Shown here: piece by piece, positions 56,158-64,000 of the stretch | Position numbering within the stretch: position 1 is the first letter of the stretch | How the letters are laid out: the number at the start of each line of letters is the position of its first letter | NCBI RefSeq assembly: GCF_030758295.1 | Contig: NZ_CP132335.1 | Coordinates: forward strand, 2,642,412 to 2,706,411 | Direction of reading: 5' to 3' | Length of the DNA: 64,000 nucleotides | DNA from: Pararhizobium sp. IMCC21322 | GTDB lineage: Bacteria; Pseudomonadota; Alphaproteobacteria; Rhizobiales; GCA-2746425 | Notes under the pieces: generated by a model | Seen by the model: the letters and a program-made list of their open reading frames with translations, nothing else | Databases searched by the model: none | Told to the model about the DNA's origin: nothing | Position numbers and translations under genes: made by a program

Positions 56158-57936
56158 TCACTCAGCCGCTTCATGCACTCCAGGAATAAAGCCGAAATCA
56201 AAGGGTTCAATTTCACCTCGGTCTGACTTCATTTTTGAACGCAAAGCCTCCGTGGCCGTTTCGTCAACCTCATTATCTGTTGTGATAACAACACCATAGT
56301 CGGTTTTAGCCCGTTCAGTTGATACCAGATCCGCCAACACATCCTTGCGAACCTTTTTAGTATCCCGGTCAAGTGGGTCACCCCAACCGCCGGACCCGGC
56401 AGTGATGAATATCACCTTGTCGCCAGGTTCTACCGGCAAATTGTCGAGCTTTGACTTGATGCGTTCAGGTGTATCACTGCCTGCTTTTTGCAGCCACTTG
56501 CTCGATGTGCCGCCATGTAACCCGCCATTGATACCCCATGGTGGTACGGTTTCACGGTCATCGTGAATTGAGATCGTTCCGGCCTCCAGAAGACGATAGA
56601 CTTTCTCAATGCCTGCTCCACCGCGGTGCAGACCTGCGCCACCTGCGTCTTTGACCGGACGATAACTTTCGACCAGAACCGGATAATAGTTCTCGATATA
56701 CTCGATTGGCGTAGCGCTGAACAAAGGCCACCACGCATGTCCATCAAAGCCGTCTCCAAGCGGTCGGCCTGGTACGCCGCCAAACAGCAATTCCATCAAC
56801 TGGAAATATTTGCCGTTCTTGTCATGCCCGGTGAAGATAAAGTGAGGGCTGGTGCCGTAACCCGCTGCCATCGACAGATGGGGGGCTTTCTGACCCAGTG
56901 CACCGGCCTGGCAATCGAAAAACCGCGTATGGGTGTTAAGACGGTTGGACAGCGCGGCCGGAAATCTTGGATTTAACAGGCTGCCTTCGGGCAGAATCAC
57001 TTCAAACAGGTCATAGAATCCCTCATTGAACATGATCTTTGGATCAAAGGCCATGATCATGTAAACGCCGAAGAACAGTTTGCAGAGGCCTTCATGGATA
57101 TGGAAATTGATCGGGCCTTCAGCCTGATCGTCGGTTCCCGTCCAGTCAAACACTGCTATGTCACCACGCCGATAGATCGACAGATGCATTTTGAATGGCC
57201 CGTTCCCCAAACCATCATCATCAACATAATCTGTGAACGAAACAGGTTCCTTGGAAATATACTTGTCGATCAGAACCTTCATCGCTTCACGCGTCCGGTC
57301 AAGCAGCATGTCGCACGCCGCCATATAGGTATCGCGGCCAAAACGGTCGCAAATTTCATTAACGCGCTTCGCGGCCGTCCGGCACCCGGCGATCAAGGCC
57401 ATCAAATCGGCCCGGTTCATATCCGGCGTGCGGGTGTTGTTGAGCATGATGTCCAGCACACCCTGGTTGACCTCGCCCTTGGCGTAGATTTTTACCGGCG
57501 GAATACGCAGGCCTTCCTCCCAGATGGTGCGCGCATCCGCTGGCATGGATCCTGGAACAGTGCCACCAACATCGACCATATGCCCGAAGATCGAGCTGAA
57601 ACCGACATGGATGTCCTTGTGGAAGATGGGCATCATCACGCACCAGTCATTGTTGTGCGAAATCGAGCCCTTGCAGGCATAAGGATCGTTCCACACGAAG
57701 ATATCGCCTTCGTGAATGTCGTCCCCATACTGTTCGACGATGCCTGGAATGTAAGATCCGAACTGTCCGACGACCATCTGACCGCGCTCGTTGCAGATCA
57801 TCGGGAATTCGTCGTGCTGCTCACGGATTACCGGAGAAAGCGCCACGCGGACGACCACGCTGTCCATCTCAAATCGGGCATTCAAGAGCGCGTTTTCAAT
57901 CAGGTCGAGGGTGATGGGATCAATCTTGATTGTCAT
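56158..57936 (-). CDS. hyuB: Hydantoinase B/oxoprolinase family protein
   Basis: This 592-residue beta subunit of an ATP-dependent cyclic-amide or ketone carboxylase-like enzyme. Recognisable blocks are DPITLDLIENALLNARFEMD, FVWNDPYACKGSISHNNDWC and PGSMPADARTIWEEGLRIPP. GGGVPGRPLGDGFDGHAWW-like and GDKVIFITAGSGGWGDPLDR complete the family features. GGGAG precedes the ATG two bases after the hyuA stop. Together with HyuA it should open a lactam, hydantoin or imide ring using ATP. Members of this family also include acetone carboxylase and 5-oxoprolinase, so the ring is not known. Confidence 0.9.
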   Translation of the reverse strand: MTIKIDPITLDLIENALLNARFEMDSVVVRVALSPVIREQHDEFPMICNERGQMVVGQFGSYIPGIVEQYGDDIHEGDIFVWNDPYACKGSISHNNDWCVMMPIFHKDIHVGFSSIFGHMVDVGGTVPGSMPADARTIWEEGLRIPPVKIYAKGEVNQGVLDIMLNNTRTPDMNRADLMALIAGCRTAAKRVNEICDRFGRDTYMAACDMLLDRTREAMKVLIDKYISKEPVSFTDYVDDDGLGNGPFKMHLSIYRRGDIAVFDWTGTDDQAEGPINFHIHEGLCKLFFGVYMIMAFDPKIMFNEGFYDLFEVILPEGSLLNPRFPAALSNRLNTHTRFFDCQAGALGQKAPHLSMAAGYGTSPHFIFTGHDKNGKYFQLMELLFGGVPGRPLGDGFDGHAWWPLFSATPIEYIENYYPVLVESYRPVKDAGGAGLHRGGAGIEKVYRLLEAGTISIHDDRETVPPWGINGGLHGGTSSKWLQKAGSDTPERIKSKLDNLPVEPGDKVIFITAGSGGWGDPLDRDTKKVRKDVLADLVSTERAKTDYGVVITTDNEVDETATEALRSKMKSDRGEIEPFDFGFIPGVHEAAE

Positions 57937-57938
57937 TT

Positions 57939-59996
57939 CTATTCTCCCTTCGCATTTGGCCAGATCAGCATATTGCTTTGATCGTCAACAATTGCGTGGT
58001 GATCCGGTAAGAGCACGGTTGTTGTGTCATACTGCCGAATAATGGCAGGGCCTTCGATCCGCGCGCCAGTGGCAAGCTTGTCACGATCAATATGCGGGGT
58101 GTCATGCCAACTGCCGCCAAAATAGGCCTTGCCCATTTCCATTGTGGCCGCGCCAATGTCCGTTGTGCCGCCTTCCGGCAGAACTGTGTTCACCGGTGGG
58201 GTAGAGCCAGTAGCCACTGCACGCAGCGCGACAAGCTCAATCGGCAGGTCAAAGCGAACGCCATAAAGCTGCTCGTGGGTCTCATGGAAATCATCCAGAA
58301 CGGATTCCAGACCATCTTTGTTTTCAACAAGTTCCTCTGGCACCTTGATGCTGACTTCAAAGCCCTGTTGTTCATAACGCAGATCGACCGCATAGCTTAT
58401 TCCGCGATCAGCCTCCTCCACTTCCTGTTCAACCAGCCAGGCAAGGGCGCTGTCACTCAGTGTGCCAAAGCTTTGCCAGATTTGTGCCTCATCAATACCG
58501 CTGCCAGAGCGGATGAGGGTCCGGACAAATTCGTTTTTGAACTCTGCTTCCAGGAAGCCAAGAGCTGAAAGCACGCCGGGGTTGGATGGCACAACGACCG
58601 GATAGCAACCCAGCAATTGCGCCATGGCATTGGCGTGCAATGGTCCGGCGCCGCCAAATGCGACGATGCCGAAGTCCCGCGGGTCCAGTCCGCGCTGCAC
58701 GGTTATAACCCGCAAGGCACCCAGCATGACTTCGTTTGCAATTTGCAAAATGCCTTCTGCCGCATCTTCCGGCGAGAGGTCAATTTCTGCACCAATATCA
58801 GCGACGGCCTTGCGTGCATCTTCAACGTTCAATTCCATCTCACCGCCAAGAAGTTTTGACGGCAAATAGCCTAGAACCACATTGGCATCACTGACCGTGG
58901 GTTCCGTGCCACCGCGATTGTAGGCGACAGGTCCCGGCATGGCGCCAGCACTGCGCGGGCCAACGCGTAAAGACTTGGTGAGTTCGGCCAGTTCCGCAAT
59001 TGAGCCACCACCAGCGCCGACACTGCGCACATCAAGGGTAGGGACCTTCGCGGGGAATGAGCCAATCTCGGTTGACCGCGAAATCAGGGTTTCCCCGTCA
59101 ATAATGACAGATACGTCGGTTGAGGTGCCTCCCATATCAAAAGCCAGAAGTTTTTTAAGTCCGGTGCGCCGCGCGGTCACTGCGGTGGCGGTTACGCCGC
59201 CTGCCGGGCCGGACAATACAGTGTGTACAGGGCGGTCTGCTGCAGCGGATGCACTCATCAATCCACCGTCTGAACGCACGATATGCAGCTTGCATGTCAC
59301 GCCTTCTGCCGCCAGTCGCTCTTCAATGCGAGATAGATAGCGGGTCATGATCGGGCGCACATAGTCATTCATTACAGTGGTAATGGCCCGGTCATATTCC
59401 CGAAATTCCGGCAAAATCTCTGATGAAAGCGAAACCTGAATATCGGGATTGGATTCATGCACCATATCGCGCAACGCGCGTTCATGCTCATCATTGGCAT
59501 AGGAATGTATGAGTGAAATCGTCAGGGCCTCGATGCCCGAATTACACAAATCTTTGATCAAAGCTTTTGATTTTTTGACATCCAGTTCGCGGACAATGTT
59601 GCCGCGCGCGTCCATGCGCTGAGGAATGCCACGTGTATCCTGAAGACTGGCCAGGGGCTCGGGTTTCTCCATCACAATCCAGCCGAACAAGGGGCCGGGC
59701 GTCCATGACTTTGCCAAGTGCAAGGTGTATTCAAATCCCTCGGTTACCAGCAATCCAACCCGTGCGCCCTTGCCCTCAAGCACTGCGTTGGTCGCAACTG
59801 TCGTCCCATGCAAGACCAGGGAAATATCAGCGGGGGCAATACCTGCCTTCTCGCAGATCAACTTGATGCCGGTCGCCACGCCGATTGATTGATCCTCGGG
59901 TGTCGAGGGCGTCTTAGCGCGATAAGTTTTCCCGGAAATATCATCCTGCAAAAGCAGGTCGGTGAACGTCCCGCCAACATCGACACCTAGCCTCAT
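57939..59996 (-). CDS. hyuA: Hydantoinase A/N-methylhydantoinase A family protein
   Basis: This 685-residue alpha subunit with an actin-like ATPase fold has LGVDVGGTFTDLLLQDD (phosphate 1) and LLAFDMGGTSTDVSVI (phosphate 2), and a further GAGGGSIAEL loop. It ends in a C-terminal domain of about 150 residues. It activates the substrate by phosphorylation for cleavage by HyuB. ATG 59996 follows GGGAG. An in-frame ATG at 60065 would run through the operator region and is rejected. The operator at 60051-60064 lies 54 bases upstream. Confidence 0.9.
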   Translation of the reverse strand: MRLGVDVGGTFTDLLLQDDISGKTYRAKTPSTPEDQSIGVATGIKLICEKAGIAPADISLVLHGTTVATNAVLEGKGARVGLLVTEGFEYTLHLAKSWTPGPLFGWIVMEKPEPLASLQDTRGIPQRMDARGNIVRELDVKKSKALIKDLCNSGIEALTISLIHSYANDEHERALRDMVHESNPDIQVSLSSEILPEFREYDRAITTVMNDYVRPIMTRYLSRIEERLAAEGVTCKLHIVRSDGGLMSASAAADRPVHTVLSGPAGGVTATAVTARRTGLKKLLAFDMGGTSTDVSVIIDGETLISRSTEIGSFPAKVPTLDVRSVGAGGGSIAELAELTKSLRVGPRSAGAMPGPVAYNRGGTEPTVSDANVVLGYLPSKLLGGEMELNVEDARKAVADIGAEIDLSPEDAAEGILQIANEVMLGALRVITVQRGLDPRDFGIVAFGGAGPLHANAMAQLLGCYPVVVPSNPGVLSALGFLEAEFKNEFVRTLIRSGSGIDEAQIWQSFGTLSDSALAWLVEQEVEEADRGISYAVDLRYEQQGFEVSIKVPEELVENKDGLESVLDDFHETHEQLYGVRFDLPIELVALRAVATGSTPPVNTVLPEGGTTDIGAATMEMGKAYFGGSWHDTPHIDRDKLATGARIEGPAIIRQYDTTTVLLPDHHAIVDDQSNMLIWPNAKGE

Positions 59997-60050
59997 AATA
60001 TTTTCTCCCGCCGTTTCATTGCTCTTGGAATATGGAGAGCGTTTAACTCT

Positions 60051-60064
60051 TGAATACGTATTCA
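60051..60064. promoter_or_regulatory. TGAATACGTATTCA operator between hyuA and leuC-like gene
   Basis: This second copy is identical to the palindrome at 54984-54997, in the 174-base divergent region. It could repress both directions through the LacI protein at 55074. Confidence 0.85.
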
Positions 60065-60170
60065 TTAAACAGTATCATGTTCGAAAGTTCAATCGAAATT
60101 TCCACCCGATATGTATTTGACGCCGCTCCGGGTAGGCAAAGCGGACCGCACAAAGAAAGATGTAGATTCG

Positions 60171-61574
60171 ATGGCAGGGCAGACCTTGTACGATAAAATC
60201 TGGGCATCGCACGTGGTGAAAACCTATCCGGGTGGCGATGCGCTTATCTATGTTGATCGTCATCTGGTGCAAGAAGTTTCCAGCCCACAGGCCTTCGCGA
60301 TTTTGGAGGAAAAGGGCTGGAAAGTGCGACGCCCCGAAGCGCATATTGCGGTTGCTGACCATGCAATTCCCACCAAACACCGCGATAACATGTTGGCGGA
60401 GAGCCTGGCAGCCAGGCAGATCGAACGATTGAAAAAAAATACGACCCACCATGACATGCCCTATATTCCGGTGGATGATGATCGACACGGGATTGTGCAT
60501 GTCATCGGCCCGGAATTGGGTTTCACGCTGCCGGGAACGATCCTGGTTTGTGGTGATAGCCACACCTGCACACATGGCGCTTTCGGATCTATCGCCTTCG
60601 GCATAGGAGCCAGTGAATGCGCCATGGTTTTTGCGACCCAGACGCTTCGGCAGCGCAAACAAAAGAGCATGCGCGTAACTCTTGACGGCAAGATGGGCAA
60701 AGGCATTGCCGTCAAGGATGTTCTTCTCGCGCTGATTGCGCAGATCGGCGCTGGCGGCGGCATTGGTTACGCGCTGGAGTTCGCGGGGTCAGCGGTTGAT
60801 GCGATGTCGATGGAAGCTCGGATGACATTGTGCAACATGGCCATCGAAGCGGGGAGTCGCGTTGGACTGGTCGCTGTTGATGACAAGACCGTTGACTATT
60901 TAAAGGGTCGTGCGCTTGCACCCAAAGGCGCTGATTGGCAGGCAGCGATTGCTGACTGGGCTAATTTGAAAAGTGATAGCGATGCGGTTTTTGCTCAGGA
61001 AGTGAGCCTTAATGTGTCAGAACTGGCACCGCAAATTTCCTGGGGCACGAGCCCGGATCAGACGTTGCCGGTCACTGGCAGAATTCCTGATCCAGAAGAC
61101 GAGCCGGATCGGTTGCAACGCGAACGACTGACAAAAAGCCTCTCCTATATGGCGCTGACCCCTGGCACAGCGCTGGAAGACGTAAAAATTGAGCGGGTCT
61201 TTATCGGCTCGTGTACGAATGGACGGTTAGAAGACCTGCGGTCTGCAGCCTCGGTGGTGAAAGATCGGTCCGTCGCGCAGGGTGTATCAGCCATTGTTGT
61301 GCCCGGTTCTGCAACAACCCGGATCGCAGCGGAGGCGGAGGGGTTGGACATTATCTTTCGTGACGCCGGTTTTGAATGGCGCGATGCAGGATGTTCCATG
61401 TGCGTCGGCATGAATGATGATCGACTGTCCGAAGGCGAGCGCTGCGCATCAACATCAAACCGCAATTTTGAAGGACGGCAGGGCCTTGGCGGGCGCACGC
61501 ATTTAATGAGTCCGCAAATGGCTGCGGCAGCGGCCATAACCGGTCGTCTGACAGATGTCAGAGAGCTGATTTAA
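60171..61574 (+). CDS. LeuC-like dehydratase large subunit (aconitase family)
   Basis: This 467-residue iron-sulfur hydro-lyase starts AGQTLYDKIWASHVVKTYPG. The [4Fe-4S] ligands are in IGSCTNGRLEDL, CSMCVGMNDD (second and third Cys). VCGDSHTCTHGAFGSIAFGI is the characteristic family stretch. It could be isopropylmalate isomerase, but its neighbours suggest a catabolic maleate- or dimethylmaleate-type hydratase. The start ATG 60171 follows AAAGAAAG. The small subunit follows five bases after its stop. Confidence 0.85.
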   Translation: MAGQTLYDKIWASHVVKTYPGGDALIYVDRHLVQEVSSPQAFAILEEKGWKVRRPEAHIAVADHAIPTKHRDNMLAESLAARQIERLKKNTTHHDMPYIPVDDDRHGIVHVIGPELGFTLPGTILVCGDSHTCTHGAFGSIAFGIGASECAMVFATQTLRQRKQKSMRVTLDGKMGKGIAVKDVLLALIAQIGAGGGIGYALEFAGSAVDAMSMEARMTLCNMAIEAGSRVGLVAVDDKTVDYLKGRALAPKGADWQAAIADWANLKSDSDAVFAQEVSLNVSELAPQISWGTSPDQTLPVTGRIPDPEDEPDRLQRERLTKSLSYMALTPGTALEDVKIERVFIGSCTNGRLEDLRSAASVVKDRSVAQGVSAIVVPGSATTRIAAEAEGLDIIFRDAGFEWRDAGCSMCVGMNDDRLSEGERCASTSNRNFEGRQGLGGRTHLMSPQMAAAAAITGRLTDVRELI

Positions 61575-61579
61575 GCATA

Positions 61580-62206
61580 ATGGAAAAACTGACACCATTC
61601 TCCAGCGTTGCGGCACCTCTCTTGTCGAACAATGTCGATACCGACATTATTTTCCCCGCGCGTTTTCTACTAATTCTGGAAAAAAAGGGCCTGGGAAAAT
61701 ACGCCTTCAGTGAAAAGCGCGGCGGGCTGAAATCTGATTTCGTTCTTGATCAAGCGCCTTTCGACACGGCAAAAATTCTTGTGGCGGGGCGGAATTTCGG
61801 CATTGGATCAAGTCGGGAACAAGCCGTTTGGGCCTTGGCTGATCTTGGTATCCGATGCGTGATTGCGCGTAGCTTTGGTGAAATATTCTTCTCCAATTGC
61901 TTTAAAAACGGTGTGCTTCCCATTCAGTTGGATGGCGACGAGATGTCGGCAGTCGAGGCTGCTTCACTTGCCGAGGAAGAGGTTTTTGTCGACCTCTCCG
62001 CCCAGCATCTTCGCCTCCAGTCCGGCGCGGAAATTGATTTTTCCACTGATCCTCATGGAAAGCGCGCGCTGCTTCTGGGACTTGATGAAATAGAAATGGT
62101 TCTTGCTGAAGACAGTGATGCAATCGAGGCTTTCGAAGCACAGCGCGAAGCTGAAACACCATGGATCGTCGGCCGTGCCGACCAGTTAGCTAACCTTAAG
62201 AAATGA
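61580..62206 (+). CDS. LeuD-like dehydratase small subunit
   Basis: This 208-residue swivel-domain partner of the LeuC-like protein has NNVDTDIIFPARFLLILEKK, GRNFGIGSSREQAVWALADL and ARSFGEIFFSNCFKNGVLPI, all standard for LeuD. It forms the active heterodimer with the large subunit. The length is normal. It lies 13 bases before the isochorismatase gene in the operon starting at 60171. Confidence 0.88.
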   Translation: MEKLTPFSSVAAPLLSNNVDTDIIFPARFLLILEKKGLGKYAFSEKRGGLKSDFVLDQAPFDTAKILVAGRNFGIGSSREQAVWALADLGIRCVIARSFGEIFFSNCFKNGVLPIQLDGDEMSAVEAASLAEEEVFVDLSAQHLRLQSGAEIDFSTDPHGKRALLLGLDEIEMVLAEDSDAIEAFEAQREAETPWIVGRADQLANLKK

Positions 62207-62219
62207 GGCCTTATCTGAG

Positions 62220-62861
62220 ATGAATGACACAGCAGAGCTAGAAGAAAACTATCGGCGCGCCTATGGCAACCGCATTGGGTTTGGCACAAGGCCTGCACTG
62301 ATCATGATTGACTTTGTGCAGGCCTATTTTGATCCCGAATGTGAACTCTATGCCGGGGTGGAAGACGCACTAAGCTCTGCATTGCGCATTCGAGAGGTCG
62401 CCCGTGCCAACAAGGTTCCAGTGATCTATACCAATGTCACTTATCAGCATGATGGTCTTGACGGGGGGCGGTTTTTCCAAAAAGCCAAACCACTCCGTAA
62501 TTTCGTGAGTGGCAATCCCATGGGCAACTGGCCGGAAGGTCTTGCCGTTGGTGACGATGAGCTTGTTATCTCCAAGCAATATCCCAGCGCTTTTTTCGGA
62601 ACCTCACTCGCTTCGACCTTGACGACATGGGGCATTGATACCTTGATTCATACGGGTCTGAGCACCAGCGGATGCGTACGCGCCACATGCGTGGACTGCA
62701 GCTCTTACGGCTTCATTCCCATTATCGCCCGGGAAGGTGTCGGTGATCGGCACAGCGCCCCGCATGAGGCCAATCTGTTTGATATGGACGCAAAATATGG
62801 TGACGTCGAAAGTGAAGGTACTATTATGGACTATTTGAACAAAATTGGAGCGTCGAAATGA
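62220..62861 (+). CDS. Isochorismatase-fold amidase (N-carbamoylsarcosine amidase-like)
   Basis: This 213-residue cysteine hydrolase has catalytic Asp in ALIMIDFVQAYFDP, Lys in LVISKQYPSAFFGTS and Cys in GLSTSGCVRATCVD. The FGTRPALIMID and HEANLFDMDAKYGDV blocks resemble N-carbamoylsarcosine amidase and maleamate amidohydrolase. It should release ammonia from an open-chain amide, fitting the ring opening by HyuAB. Its stop overlaps the next ATG (ATGA). The exact amide is unknown. Confidence 0.85.
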   Translation: MNDTAELEENYRRAYGNRIGFGTRPALIMIDFVQAYFDPECELYAGVEDALSSALRIREVARANKVPVIYTNVTYQHDGLDGGRFFQKAKPLRNFVSGNPMGNWPEGLAVGDDELVISKQYPSAFFGTSLASTLTTWGIDTLIHTGLSTSGCVRATCVDCSSYGFIPIIAREGVGDRHSAPHEANLFDMDAKYGDVESEGTIMDYLNKIGASK

Positions 62862-63724
62862 CCCGGCCCAGTCTGAGAAAGGCGCTCAACGCCGGAACAT
62901 TTGTTGCAGCACCAGGTATCCATGACATGATTACAGCCGTTGTGGCCAACAAGGTTGGTTTTGACTTTGTCTATTCGTCCGGCTTCTGGGGTACCGCATC
63001 CGGGCAGGGCCTGCCTGATGCCGGAATTACAACATACACCGAGATGCGCGAGCGGGTCGCAACACTTTGCCGTACGGTCAATGCAAGTGTTATCGCCGAT
63101 GCTGACACCGGTTATGGTGGGCTTTTAAACGTGGATCACACAATACGTGGATACGAGCAGGCAGGTGCCATCGCGATCCAGATTGAAGATCAGGAGTTTC
63201 CGAAAAAATGTGGTCACACGCCCAATAAGCGCGTTATCCCGCTGCAGGATATGCTTGATAAAATCAAGGTTGCATGCGCTGCGCGTGCCAACCCCGAAGA
63301 AACACTGATTATCGCGCGCACCGACGCGCGGCAAGTTGAGGGCTATGAGGGTGCGGTTGCACGCGGGCTGGCTTTTCAGGACGCAGGGGCAGATATCGTT
63401 TTTGTCGAAGCGTTGGAGAGCGAGACAGAAATGCGTGATGCTTGTGCCCGTATTGAAAAGCCCATGATGGCCAACATGGCAGATGGCGGCAAAACACCTA
63501 TCCGCTCTGCCAGCCAACTTGAAGAAATCGGCTATCAGATGGCCATCTTTCCCTCAATTACAGGACTGGCAGCCGCAGCCGCAGCCGAGCACGCTCTGAC
63601 GGTTCTCAAAACTGAGGGCACCTCGAATTCGCCCAATCTGGAGCTGTTTGACTTTGCTGAGTTTAATCAGTTGATCGGCTTCCAGGAAGTCTGGGACTTC
63701 GAGAAAAAATGGGCGCGTGACTAA
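62858..63724 (+). CDS. Isocitrate lyase/PEP mutase family C-C lyase (2,3-dimethylmalate lyase-like)
   Basis: This 288-residue TIM-barrel enzyme has VIADADTGYGG (metal-binding Asp) and the catalytic Cys loop KKCGH at about residue 118. The loop marks lyases such as methylisocitrate lyase and dimethylmalate lyase rather than PEP mutases. It starts TRPSLRKALNAGTFVAAPGI. It probably splits a substituted malate made by the LeuCD-like enzyme into pyruvate (or glyoxylate) and a small acid. It is coupled to the amidase gene by ATGA. Confidence 0.87.
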   Translation: MTRPSLRKALNAGTFVAAPGIHDMITAVVANKVGFDFVYSSGFWGTASGQGLPDAGITTYTEMRERVATLCRTVNASVIADADTGYGGLLNVDHTIRGYEQAGAIAIQIEDQEFPKKCGHTPNKRVIPLQDMLDKIKVACAARANPEETLIIARTDARQVEGYEGAVARGLAFQDAGADIVFVEALESETEMRDACARIEKPMMANMADGGKTPIRSASQLEEIGYQMAIFPSITGLAAAAAAEHALTVLKTEGTSNSPNLELFDFAEFNQLIGFQEVWDFEKKWARD

Positions 63725-63746
63725 CCGGGCCCGTGACTAACTGGGC
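63715..63746. repeat. 16-bp tandem duplication spanning a stop codon
   Basis: GCGTGACTAACCGGGC (63715-63730) is followed immediately by CCGTGACTAACTGGGC (63731-63746), 14 of 16 bases alike. The unit contains the lyase gene's stop codon, so the end of the gene was duplicated into the intergenic space. Confidence 0.8.
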
Positions 63747-63761
63747 GAAGGGAGATTTGTA

Positions 63762-64000
63762 ATGGCCAAAATCGCATGTATTGGGGCTGGAACAGTTGGC
63801 CAGGCATGGGCTGCCGTGTTCGCACGGGCAGGGCACGACGTCATGCTTTACGATGCACAGCCTGATGTTGTCAGCAATGTTGCGCTACCCCGTGCGCGTC
63901 AGATCATCGCCGATCTGGAAGCCAGCATGCCGACCAGCACCAGCGCCGATGAAGCTGCGGATCGAATCACCGACGCGGCTTCAATTGCTGCAGCCGTTGA
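63762..64000 (+). CDS. 3-hydroxyacyl-CoA/3-hydroxyacid dehydrogenase, NAD-binding domain, cut by window end
   Basis: The first 79 residues are visible. MAKIACIGAGTVGQAWAAVF is an N-terminal Rossmann motif (GAGTVGQ), with acidic Asp after the second strand (HDVMLYDAQPDVV) pointing to NAD. The family includes 3-hydroxyacyl-CoA, L-carnitine and L-gulonate dehydrogenases. GGAG precedes the ATG. It continues the catabolic operon and may oxidise a hydroxyacid product. The gene is incomplete here. Confidence 0.85.
   Translation, partial: MAKIACIGAGTVGQAWAAVFARAGHDVMLYDAQPDVVSNVALPRARQIIADLEASMPTSTSADEAADRITDAASIAAAV

Noticed and set aside
57094-57981. A 295-codon open frame antisense to hyuB
   Set aside because: It lies wholly opposite a well-conserved hydantoinase gene and has no family motif or ribosome-binding site. 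It is a composition shadow.
60171-62206. Leucine biosynthetic leuCD
   Set aside because: Not fully excluded, but the shared LacI operator and the catabolic operon context argue for a paralogue.
1-64000. tRNA, rRNA, CRISPR arrays, prophage or replication origin
   Set aside because: I looked for cloverleaf-like, repeat-spacer and phage structural signals and saw none. A tool search was not possible.

Overview
The window reads as chromosome (or a large replicon) of an alphaproteobacterium of the Hyphomicrobiales (Rhizobiales) type. The main reason is a run of genes in the same order as the succinoglycan locus of Sinorhizobium/Agrobacterium (exoP-N-O-M-A-L-K and, separately, exoX/exoY-F-Q-T-V-W). 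Supporting reasons are two tripartite tricarboxylate transporter (TTT) sets and a DUF993/Gfo-Idh/isomerase operon. No rRNA, tRNA, CRISPR array, integrase or intact insertion sequence was seen. One decayed IS5-type transposase tail is present near 51.0 kb.

Layout. 0-4.7 kb: the end of a TctA permease gene, a TetR regulator and a three-gene sugar/polyol catabolic operon. 4.9-7.7 kb: a basic small protein, a cold-shock protein, a DUF1344 secreted protein and a metallophosphatase. 7.7-35.5 kb: an exopolysaccharide (EPS) locus in two arms. The minus-strand arm (exoP to exoK plus a nucleotidyltransferase-glycosyltransferase fusion) and the plus-strand arm (exoY to exoW, a further glycosyltransferase, a Stf0-type sulfotransferase and a membrane acyltransferase) flank a complete lasso-peptide gene cluster at 19.2-25.0 kb. 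35.5-50.7 kb: catabolic genes including an exported metallo-beta-lactamase-fold hydrolase, an HpsN-like sulfopropanediol dehydrogenase with an SDR and a LacI regulator, two paralogous S1-type sulfatases, a GntR regulator, a second SDR, a complete TctC-TctB-TctA transporter and an SMP-30 lactonase. 51.2-64 kb: a sugar-type ABC transporter, a LacI regulator and a pathway of hydantoinase A/B, LeuCD-like dehydratase, isochorismatase-fold amidase, isocitrate-lyase-family C-C lyase and the start of a 3-hydroxyacid dehydrogenase.

The most notable system is the lasso-peptide cluster. A 52-residue precursor gene at 19227-19385 has the canonical leader signature (Tyr12, Pro15, Leu17, Gly21, Thr27). The predicted core has Gly1, a ring-closing Asp9 and a C-terminal Ser24. 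It is followed by a PqqD-like leader-binding protein (B1), a transglutaminase-fold protease (B2), an asparagine-synthetase-like cyclase (C), an HPr-kinase-like peptide kinase and an ABC exporter, ending at a strong intrinsic terminator. Divergently, a 743-residue protein joins a lasso-type nucleotidyltransferase domain to an ExoO-like glycosyltransferase domain. This suggests that the peptide tail is phosphorylated and perhaps glycosylated. The AT-rich lasso promoter region shares sequence words with the exoX/exoY promoter region, which suggests joint regulation with EPS.

Two local regulons can be read from repeated palindromes. TGAATACGTATTCA occurs once in each of the two divergent intergenic regions of the hydantoinase/ABC transporter module (54984 and 60051) and is the likely operator of the LacI protein at 55074. 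CGATATATCG-type palindromes occur upstream of TctC (twice), near gntR/SDR and upstream of one sulfatase, and probably belong to the GntR protein at 44493.
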